In this document: in pieces, positions 57,738 to 64,000 of the stretch
How positions within the stretch are numbered: position 1 is the stretch's first letter
How the letters are laid out: each line of letters starts with the position of its first letter
Virus record (IMG/VR): IMGVR_UViG_3300032224_001591
Span: 83,249 to 147,248 of that record
DNA: 64,000 bases
Direction: 5' to 3' (one strand)
Source: a virus
Made by a program: the position numbers and the translations under genes
The notes under the pieces: generated by a model
The model's database searches: none
What the model saw: only the letters and a program-made list of their open reading frames with translations
What the model was told of the DNA's origin: nothing

Positions 57738-58020
57738 AAGAGGAAGACCCGCAGAAATCGAAGTAGTAGAAAAACCATCTAAGTATGAAGTTAGATATGA
57801 AAATGAAGACTCAACTGAAGTTTGGAAGTACAACACTAAATTAAATGCAACTGGTCCTATTGAAGTGGTTATCACTTACAAAGGCGATGCTGTTAAAAAA
57901 TGGGGTACTAAACTTAAAGAAGCAAAAGCAATTAAAAAAGCTGCCAATCAAATGAAAAAAATTGAGGCAAAACAAACAGCTAAGAAAACAGGTAAACGTG
58001 GCCGACCAAAAAGAATGTAA
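57730..58020 (+). CDS. Protein with AT-hooks at both ends
   Basis: 96 residues. It begins MAKRGRPAEIEVV and ends GKRGRPKRM, both GRP AT-hook cores, separated by a small beta-type domain (YEVRYENEDSTEVWKYNTKL). Two hooks at opposite ends could bridge separate AT-rich DNA sites, fitting chromosome compaction or silencing. It overlaps the SWIM-type gene. Confidence 0.65.
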   Translation: MAKRGRPAEIEVVEKPSKYEVRYENEDSTEVWKYNTKLNATGPIEVVITYKGDAVKKWGTKLKEAKAIKKAANQMKKIEAKQTAKKTGKRGRPKRM

Positions 58021-58021
58021 T

Positions 58022-58777
58022 ATGAAAACAATAGTACTAGGAGATATCCACGGATTGGATGTATGGAAAAAAATAGTTAAACATGAAAATGCTGATAGAG
58101 TAATTTTCATAGGTGATTATTTTGATTCATTTGATATCCCACATTCAGATCAAATAAATAACTTTTTAGATATCATTGAATACAAAAAATCAAGTGGTAA
58201 AGAAGTTATCATGTTAATTGGTAATCATGATTATCATTATATGAATGGTATTAATGAGACTTATTCAGGATTTAAAGCAGGTTATAAACCAGCTATTTCA
58301 GCTATATTAGAAGAAAATAAAGAACACTTACAAATGGCTTATCAGATGGGTGAGTTTTTATTTACACATGCTGGTGTAAGTAATGATTTCTTAAGTCAAT
58401 TAAAAAAGATCTTGTTTGAGGATGAAATTAAGGTTGAAGGTATAGCTGACTTTTTAAACTTAGCATTTGAACATAAACCATTATTATTTGGTTTTGGTAA
58501 ATTCAAAAATCCAGAGTTTAATATAGACCCATATGGTGATGATAAAGAACAATCTTGTATATGGATTAGACCAAGATCATTATTTAAATCTAATCATGAT
58601 ACCTTAAGAAAAGAAGTCATTCAAGTAGTGGGACATACAGGTATAAAAGAAATGGATATTAAAGGTAAAGCAACAGGTAATAGATATTTTCTTATAGACT
58701 GTTTGGAAACGTCAGGAGAATATCTTATCATTGAGAACGGAATTATAACAAGTAACTCACACAGAAACTATGAATAA
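58022..58777 (+). CDS. Calcineurin-like metallophosphoesterase
   Basis: 251 residues from the ATG at 58022. Metal motifs are GDIHG near residue 8, GDYFDS near 30, GNHDYHY near 66, THAGVSN near 115 and VVGHTG near 205. This is the lambda-phosphatase/PP2A layout. It may act on proteins, nucleotides or an intermediate of base modification; no specific role can be read. It overlaps the next gene by 8 bases. Confidence 0.88.
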   Translation: MKTIVLGDIHGLDVWKKIVKHENADRVIFIGDYFDSFDIPHSDQINNFLDIIEYKKSSGKEVIMLIGNHDYHYMNGINETYSGFKAGYKPAISAILEENKEHLQMAYQMGEFLFTHAGVSNDFLSQLKKILFEDEIKVEGIADFLNLAFEHKPLLFGFGKFKNPEFNIDPYGDDKEQSCIWIRPRSLFKSNHDTLRKEVIQVVGHTGIKEMDIKGKATGNRYFLIDCLETSGEYLIIENGIITSNSHRNYE

Positions 58778-58979
58778 TCAAGAAGATTTAGACTATATCA
58801 GTCGCAGAGATGATTTTGTAAGAACAATGCGTAAGCAGAATTTCCTAATGGAAATGGGTTTTTATCGTGAAAGCAAAATCAAAGGTAAACGAGGTAGAAA
58901 ACCTGCACCTTCAAAACGCATAGCAAACATAGACAAATCAAACCCAAGAAATCACTTATCACCACATTTTACAATATGA
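58770..58979 (+). CDS. Small basic protein with AT-hook-like motif
   Basis: 69 residues: acidic N-terminus, then RTMRKQNFLMEMGFYRESKI and KGKRGRKPAPSKR, an AT-hook-like GRKP core. It overlaps both neighbours, which encode the phosphoesterase and the carbamoyltransferase, so it may link their activity to DNA. Confidence 0.58.
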   Translation: MNNQEDLDYISRRDDFVRTMRKQNFLMEMGFYRESKIKGKRGRKPAPSKRIANIDKSNPRNHLSPHFTI

Positions 58980-60622
58980 AATTATACGATAGCAAATATA
59001 ATATTTTAGGTATAATAGGCGGCACTCACTCTTGTGGTGTTGCTTATGTTGAAAAAGGAAACGTAGTAGCCGTTTTAGAAGAAGAACGTTTAACACGAGT
59101 TAAACCTTGGAAAGATTTTGAAGCTGATTTTTGGCGTTATCCACTTCAAGGTTTACAATTATTAAAAATAAAATACAATGTTGATTTTGATAAGATTGAT
59201 TATGTTACAAGTTTTTTAGAATATGATGTCATAAAAAACATGTTGAAGTCAACAATTGGATTTGACTTACCTGAAGATAAATTTATTAAAACAGAACATC
59301 ATGAAACACATTGTGCTTTAGCTTATTATTTATCTGGATTTAAAGATGATACCTTAGTTATAGCAATTGACGGTAGTGGAGAATATCATAGTTCCAAATA
59401 TTATTTAGGCAGTAACGGTGAAATGAAATACATTGATGGAATTAGTATTTATCAAAATTCATTAGGTATGTTTTATGCTGCTATAACTGAATTATTAGGA
59501 TTTAAACGTCTTAAAGATGAAGGTAAAGTAGTTGGAATGGCTGCGCATGGTGAATTAATGAAAGATATCTACGATGCTTTAGATAAAGTAGTTACAATTG
59601 AAGGATTACAAACCAATAAATCATTCTACCCAGGTTCAGATAGTGCTGGTGGAGATGTATTTTTAAATACTTATAAGAATTTCTTTGAAGTAGTAGGAAG
59701 TAGATGTTGGAAAAATCCTCAAACCATCAAAAATATAGCTTATACAGCACAATTATTATTTGAAAATAAAATACTCGAATTAGTAGATAATATTCATAAA
59801 ATGTACCCTGATGTTAAAAAATTAGCATTGTCCGGAGGTATATTTGCTAATGTTAAGTTAAATAAAAAAATAAATGAGTTAGATTGGGTTGATGAAGTAT
59901 TCATTACACCGCCGATGGGCGATGAAGGATTAATGTTAGGTTCTATAATATTAGCAATGAAACAACTACATCCTCATTTTCATGTAACTAAATTACCTAA
60001 TGTTTATTTTGGAAATGAATACAGTGAAGATGAAGTAAATAATGCTGCTAAATCAATTTTAGGTACTTACAACTATATTCCTTACAATATTGATTTTATT
60101 ACTAGTTTATTATTAAATAAGAAAATATTAGGTTTATATCAAGGTAAAAGTGAACATGGGCCTAGAGCATTAGGTAACAGAACAATTATGTGTGATGCAA
60201 CTCACCCTGAAACATATGATATAATCAACGGTAAATTGCAACGTAATGACTATATGCCATTTGCTCCTGCTGTTTTAGATGAAGATGCAAGTAAATTATT
60301 CCAAATCAAAAAATCAGCTTATACAGCAGAATTTATGACAATGTTATATGATACTAATCCTGAATGGGCTGATAAATTACCTACAGTAACACATCCTAAA
60401 GACAAAACAGCACGTATTCAAATTGTAACTGAAGATAGTAATTTAATGTTTCATCAAATACTTAAGTCATATAAAGAAAAAACAGGATTTGGATGTTTAG
60501 TAAATACATCATTCAATATTCATAACGAACCAATAGTAGATAAACCTGAAGAAGCATTTACACATTTGAAAAATGATATAATAGATTATTTAATAACCCC
60601 TTACGGAATTTACAGCAAATAA
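58976..60622 (+). CDS. Carbamoyltransferase, TobZ/NodU family
   Basis: 548 residues, the full two-domain size. The YrdC-like/kinase-like N-terminal part has IIGGTHSCGVAYVEKG, EHHETHCALAYYLSGF and AIDGSGEYHSS; the C-terminal domain has SEHGPRALGNRTI near residue 390 and LVNTSFNIHNEPIV. The family transfers carbamoyl phosphate to hydroxyl groups of sugars or nucleosides. In this phage the acceptor could be a modified base or a sugar from the 45993-54908 cluster. The thymidylate synthase gene is three genes downstream. Confidence 0.92.
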   Translation: MKLYDSKYNILGIIGGTHSCGVAYVEKGNVVAVLEEERLTRVKPWKDFEADFWRYPLQGLQLLKIKYNVDFDKIDYVTSFLEYDVIKNMLKSTIGFDLPEDKFIKTEHHETHCALAYYLSGFKDDTLVIAIDGSGEYHSSKYYLGSNGEMKYIDGISIYQNSLGMFYAAITELLGFKRLKDEGKVVGMAAHGELMKDIYDALDKVVTIEGLQTNKSFYPGSDSAGGDVFLNTYKNFFEVVGSRCWKNPQTIKNIAYTAQLLFENKILELVDNIHKMYPDVKKLALSGGIFANVKLNKKINELDWVDEVFITPPMGDEGLMLGSIILAMKQLHPHFHVTKLPNVYFGNEYSEDEVNNAAKSILGTYNYIPYNIDFITSLLLNKKILGLYQGKSEHGPRALGNRTIMCDATHPETYDIINGKLQRNDYMPFAPAVLDEDASKLFQIKKSAYTAEFMTMLYDTNPEWADKLPTVTHPKDKTARIQIVTEDSNLMFHQILKSYKEKTGFGCLVNTSFNIHNEPIVDKPEEAFTHLKNDIIDYLITPYGIYSK

Positions 60623-60626
60623 AATT

Positions 60627-60833
60627 ATGGCACGACAACACATTGTAGAAAAACTAAACGCAGTACCCTTTAATCCAAATCTTGAATTCACTCAAGAAGA
60701 AATTGAATACATGGTAAAAAGATATTTATCATCTCACTCTAAAAGTAAGGTTGGAGATATCAAACTTCATCATTATATTGATAACAATAAAGAAAAAATT
60801 GGATTAAAAGCAACTTTAAAACCTAAACAATAA
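60627..60833 (+). CDS. Small conserved-looking phage protein
   Basis: 68 residues with RQHIVEKLNAVPFNPNLEFT and a Lys-rich second half (VGDIKLHHYIDNNKEKIGLK). Overlaps the next gene by one base. Probably helical; function unknown. Confidence 0.5.
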   Translation: MARQHIVEKLNAVPFNPNLEFTQEEIEYMVKRYLSSHSKSKVGDIKLHHYIDNNKEKIGLKATLKPKQ

Positions 60834-61057
60834 TGGAAGCAATATTAAAATTCAATCTACCTGAAGACAATGATAGTTTTGAATTAGCAACTAAAGCATC
60901 AGGTATGTTTCATGTTTTATGGGAAATGGATAGGTATTTAAAGCAACATACTAAATATGCTCCTGATGATATGAATGAAGAGGCTTATAAAGCATATACA
61001 AATTGTAGAGAAACACTTAATGAACTTATGTCCCAAGAAAATATAAATTTTATTTAA
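60833..61057 (+). CDS. Conserved phage protein, unknown function
   Basis: 74 residues. AILKFNLPEDNDSFELATKA and VLWEMDRYLKQHTKYAPDDM, then LNELMSQENINF is a pattern I remember from hypothetical proteins of T4-like and other phages. It overlaps the thymidylate synthase start by one base, so may modulate nucleotide synthesis. Confidence 0.6.
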   Translation: MEAILKFNLPEDNDSFELATKASGMFHVLWEMDRYLKQHTKYAPDDMNEEAYKAYTNCRETLNELMSQENINFI

Positions 61058-62199
61058 TGAACAACATAGATAAACAATACCAGGACTTACTAAGAGATAT
61101 CTTATATCATAACAATCCTAAAGTAGACAGAACTGGAACAGGTACAATAAGTGTATTTGGTAGACAAATCAGACATAAAATGAGTGATGGATTTCCTTTA
61201 CTCACAACTAAAAAGATGCCATTTAAAACTATTGTAACTGAATTAATATGGTTCTTACGTGGTGATACAAACATCAAGTACCTTGTTGACAATAACTGTC
61301 ATATTTGGGATGGTGATGCATATAAGAATTATTCAACATACGTTAAAGAAGAATGGGAGAATGGTTCAATAAATGAATTATTTGAAGACAATTTGATTGT
61401 TGAAGAATCAAACGACGGTAAAAATATATTTTATAGAAAACTGACACAAGAAGAATTCATCAACAAAATCAAAACAGATGATGAGTTTGCTAAACAGTGG
61501 GGTGAATTAGGTCCAATTTATGGTAAGCAATGGAGAAATTGGGGAGCTGGATTTGGAAATAAAAATACTGACCAAATTGCAAACCTAATCTCCGACCTTA
61601 AAACAAATCCAGACTCAAGAAGATTAATGGTTAATGCTTGGAATGTTGGAGAATTAGACCAAATGGTACTTCCACCTTGTCATTATGGATTTCAAGTTTA
61701 TACAAGAGAGTTGAGTGCTAGAGAAAGAACAGCTTTAAAATCTAATGGGAGTACTAGACTTTACGATAGTATTAAAGAAGAAAACTACCAAACAGTTGAT
61801 GCTGATGATGTAATGCATGCAATATGTGATGAATATAATGTACCTAAACGAGCAATCTCTCTAATGTGGAATCAACGTTCAGTAGATACATTCTTAGGTT
61901 TACCATTCAACATAGCGAGTTATGGATTATTATTAGAAATCATTGCTAAAGAAGTTAATATGGTGCCTGATGAATTAATTGGTAACTTGGGTGATGTACA
62001 TTTATATAATAATCATATTGATCAAGCTAAATTACAAATTGAAAGAACACCATTTGAATTACCTAAATTAAAATTCAATCCAATATTTTTAGCTAATTTA
62101 GAACATAAAGGATTAGATGAAGCAATTAATGGTCAAGTTAATTTTGAATTAGAAAATTATAAATCACATCCATCAATTAAAGCACCATTAAGTAATTAA
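61057..62199 (+). CDS. thyA: Thymidylate synthase (ThyA-type) with insertions
   Basis: 380 residues, about 100 more than E. coli ThyA (264). Catalytic residues are intact: DRTGTGT, TELIWFLRG, LGPIYGKQWRNW, Cys in LPPCHYGFQVY near residue 208, QRSVDTFLGLPFNIASY with the Asn that selects dUMP, and GDVHLYNNH. Extra segments lie between the IWDG strand and LGPIYG, and between QVYTRE and MWNQRS. The Asn predicts a dUMP substrate, giving dTMP or a hydroxymethyl derivative rather than acting on dCMP. Confidence 0.9.
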   Translation: MNNIDKQYQDLLRDILYHNNPKVDRTGTGTISVFGRQIRHKMSDGFPLLTTKKMPFKTIVTELIWFLRGDTNIKYLVDNNCHIWDGDAYKNYSTYVKEEWENGSINELFEDNLIVEESNDGKNIFYRKLTQEEFINKIKTDDEFAKQWGELGPIYGKQWRNWGAGFGNKNTDQIANLISDLKTNPDSRRLMVNAWNVGELDQMVLPPCHYGFQVYTRELSARERTALKSNGSTRLYDSIKEENYQTVDADDVMHAICDEYNVPKRAISLMWNQRSVDTFLGLPFNIASYGLLLEIIAKEVNMVPDELIGNLGDVHLYNNHIDQAKLQIERTPFELPKLKFNPIFLANLEHKGLDEAINGQVNFELENYKSHPSIKAPLSN

Positions 62200-62207
62200 T
62201 ATTTATA
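62198..62207 (+). promoter_or_regulatory. AATATTTATA element, candidate late promoter
   Basis: Decamer identical to those at 50, 10684 and 25127, overlapping the thyA stop and 13 bases before the 62221 start. Confidence 0.35.
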
Positions 62208-62220
62208 CCAAAACATAGCT

Positions 62221-64000
62221 ATGAAAAAATTGCTACTAGTACTCGCGTTTCTGTTATCATTTATTGGCACAACCAAAGCATCTCACTGTGCTGGAGGTGA
62301 GTTATTATATACTTGGATTTCGGATTCAACATATAAAATTACATTCAAATTTTATAGGGATTGTACTGGAATTGCAGAACCACCTTGTGTTTTGTGCTAT
62401 TGTGTAAATACTTGTGTACCACCATCATCCACTAGTTGTTTTACTGTGTGTCTTAATAAAGTAACAAATATTCCAAATGGTCAAGAGGTAAGTACCGGTT
62501 GTCCGGGTTATCCAAGCACTTGTAGTGGAGGTACATTTCCAGGTTATCGTGAGTGGATATATGAAAATATAATCACACTCCCATCAAGATGTAATCAATG
62601 GAAATTTTATATTACTGAAGGAGCAAGGAATAATGCAATTACTAATTTATACCAACCTGGTACTCAGAACATGTATGTTGAAGCAATGCTTAACAATCAA
62701 TATGCTCAAGGTAATTCATCACCTTACTTTACAGTAAAACCAGTACCATATCTTTGTGTTAATAATCAATATAACTATAATAATGGTGCTGTTGACCCTA
62801 ATAATGACTCCATGTCATTTTCTATCATTCAACCAAAAACAAGTTCAGGGGTTTGTAATGTCATTGCAGGTTCAGACATAGGTTTTACAAATACAACTTC
62901 ACCACCCGTAACCTATAACTTAACTAATAATCCATTAAGTACAAACAATACCTTTACTATTAGTCCAACAACGGGACAGATATCATTTACACCTAATATT
63001 CAACAAGTTGCAGTTGTTACTGTTTTTGTAAAAGAATGGAGAAATGGTGTGTTAATAGGTTCTGTAATGAGGGATATACAAATTATTGTTAAGTCCTGTA
63101 ATATACCTCCACCTAGTTTTATTTTGGATACTGCAACTATTGTAGGTGGTACTTGGAACAATGGTAGAATAGAAGGATGTGGTGGTCATACAATATCATT
63201 TTGTTTTGATGCTAAATCAACCAACTCAAATGCTATATTAGTAGTATCATCTAACAACAATATTACCACTCCTGGCTCAACACTTACGACAACTCATCCA
63301 TTTACGGATTCAGTTAGAACTTGTTTTAATTGGTCTCCTTCATTAATTGATACAGGTTTAAGGATATTAACATTTACAATTAAAGATTCAACCTGTACAC
63401 CTCCTGGTATTCCTGTATCACAAACATTTATTGTTCCAATTTACATTTGGCAACAAACTCATATTACCACATACCCAACAATATGTATTGGTGATTATGC
63501 TATGTTGCAAGTTGCTGGAGGTACCCAATTCACTTGGTCGGTTCTACCTGGTGGTTCACCTGTAACTTCATTAACTTGTACGAATTGTCCTGCACCATTT
63601 GCTAATCCAACTGTAACAACCCAATATGTGGTTACAAGTAATTTAATGGGTGTTTGTGATAAGTACAAAGATACGACTACCGTAACAGTATCACCAATCC
63701 CGATATTCAATTTGGGACCCGATACCGTAACTTGTATCAATAACTCTTTATTGTTGAATACCAATTTGATTCCAAGTCCTAACACAATTTATAGTATCAA
63801 ATGGTTCCCTTCAACTTTTTTGAATAAAGACACCATCAATAAACCAATTTGCACACCAACCAAAGATACGACTTACATTGTTAAAATAACTCCAAACGGA
63901 TTGAACCAATGTGCTCGTTATGATACGTTGAAAATAAAAGTGTTACAAGGATTTAAATTAAATAATAAAGATACAGCAATATGTGCTGGTAATACAGTTA
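62221..64000 (+). CDS. Large secreted Cys-rich surface protein (partial, continues right)
   Basis: An open frame of 593 codons runs to the window edge without a stop. It opens with a signal peptide (KKLLLVLAFLLSFIGTTKAS) and continues SHCAGGELLYTWISDSTYKI, then TFKFYRDCTG, the start typical of very large Bacteroidota surface or gliding-motility-type proteins. Many cysteines and repeated beta domains follow (TYVVTSN-like, TTTVTVSP, PTKDTTYIVKI, all PKD/Ig-type endings). A C-terminal T9SS signal would be expected off the window. A phage-encoded surface-displayed protein is unusual; a tail fibre is the alternative but would not need a signal peptide. Confidence 0.8.
   Translation, partial: MKKLLLVLAFLLSFIGTTKASHCAGGELLYTWISDSTYKITFKFYRDCTGIAEPPCVLCYCVNTCVPPSSTSCFTVCLNKVTNIPNGQEVSTGCPGYPSTCSGGTFPGYREWIYENIITLPSRCNQWKFYITEGARNNAITNLYQPGTQNMYVEAMLNNQYAQGNSSPYFTVKPVPYLCVNNQYNYNNGAVDPNNDSMSFSIIQPKTSSGVCNVIAGSDIGFTNTTSPPVTYNLTNNPLSTNNTFTISPTTGQISFTPNIQQVAVVTVFVKEWRNGVLIGSVMRDIQIIVKSCNIPPPSFILDTATIVGGTWNNGRIEGCGGHTISFCFDAKSTNSNAILVVSSNNNITTPGSTLTTTHPFTDSVRTCFNWSPSLIDTGLRILTFTIKDSTCTPPGIPVSQTFIVPIYIWQQTHITTYPTICIGDYAMLQVAGGTQFTWSVLPGGSPVTSLTCTNCPAPFANPTVTTQYVVTSNLMGVCDKYKDTTTVTVSPIPIFNLGPDTVTCINNSLLLNTNLIPSPNTIYSIKWFPSTFLNKDTINKPICTPTKDTTYIVKITPNGLNQCARYDTLKIKVLQGFKLNNKDTAICAGNTV

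Noticed and set aside
63495-63785. Minus-strand open frame within the right-edge surface gene
   Set aside because: The + strand frame there is open for 593 codons with a signal peptide and clear domains; the minus frame is incidental.
1-64000. CRISPR array, transposase, integrase or attachment site
   Set aside because: No regularly spaced short repeats, no terminal inverted repeats and no recombinase motif were found by eye on either strand.

Overview
The window reads as part of a large, AT-rich, T4-related contractile-tailed phage genome whose host is almost certainly a member of the Bacteroidota. Every supported gene lies on the + strand, packed with short gaps or ATGA/TAATG overlaps. Replication genes resemble T4 gp32, UvsX, gp41, gp43, gp45, gp44 and gp62. 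The host guess rests on four things: a Por/type IX secretion (T9SS) sorting domain and dockerin/cohesin modules, a Bacteroidota-style surface protein at the right edge, absence of Shine-Dalgarno sequences, and promoters of the form TTTGG-N19-TATATTWA that resemble the Bacteroidota -33/-7 consensus. No tRNA, integrase, CRISPR array or insertion sequence is visible, and no gene-free stretch exceeds about 130 bases.

Layout. 1-6512: tail and baseplate genes (25-residue repeat protein, tube-initiator-like protein, LysM/gp53-like wedge protein, hub protein with a C-terminal peptidase-like domain). 6565-11278: five unrelated proteins sharing one N-terminal tag that ends in a prohead-protease-like LITE/IITE site, with a reduced family A DNA polymerase between them. 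11367-18441: ssDNA-binding protein, UvsX, 5' nuclease, DnaB-like helicase, NrdB and NrdA, closed by a terminator. 18547-26956: a run of exported proteins (cohesin/dockerin/T9SS protein interrupted by an in-frame TGA, lipoprotein, CsgG-like lipoprotein, beta-barrel-like protein, PA14-dockerin protein, second CsgG-like protein) mixed with holin-, spanin- and endolysin-type genes. 27076-36655: a RadA-like ATPase with AT-hooks and a 7-deazaguanine pathway (DpdA-like, QueC, QueD, QueE, FolE). 36683-45736: DNA polymerase B, clamp, GroES, GroEL, clamp loader, DUF1599-like protein, methyltransferase, PD-(D/E)XK nuclease. 45993-54908: glycosyltransferases, epimerases and a methyltransferase. 54912-62199: small zinc-binding and basic proteins, phosphoesterase, carbamoyltransferase and thymidylate synthase. 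62221-64000: the start of a very long Cys-rich secreted protein.

How the genes work together. The replisome genes would copy DNA from nucleotides supplied by the ribonucleotide reductase and thymidylate synthase. FolE, QueD, QueE and QueC would make preQ0, which the DpdA-like enzyme would place into phage DNA. The tagged proteins look like internal head proteins carried in the capsid. The exported cassette and the right-edge protein suggest that the phage remodels, or displays proteins on, the host outer surface using the host's own T9SS. That is the least familiar part of the window.

Limits: all homology calls are from motif recognition by eye. No database search, structure prediction or signal-peptide program was run.
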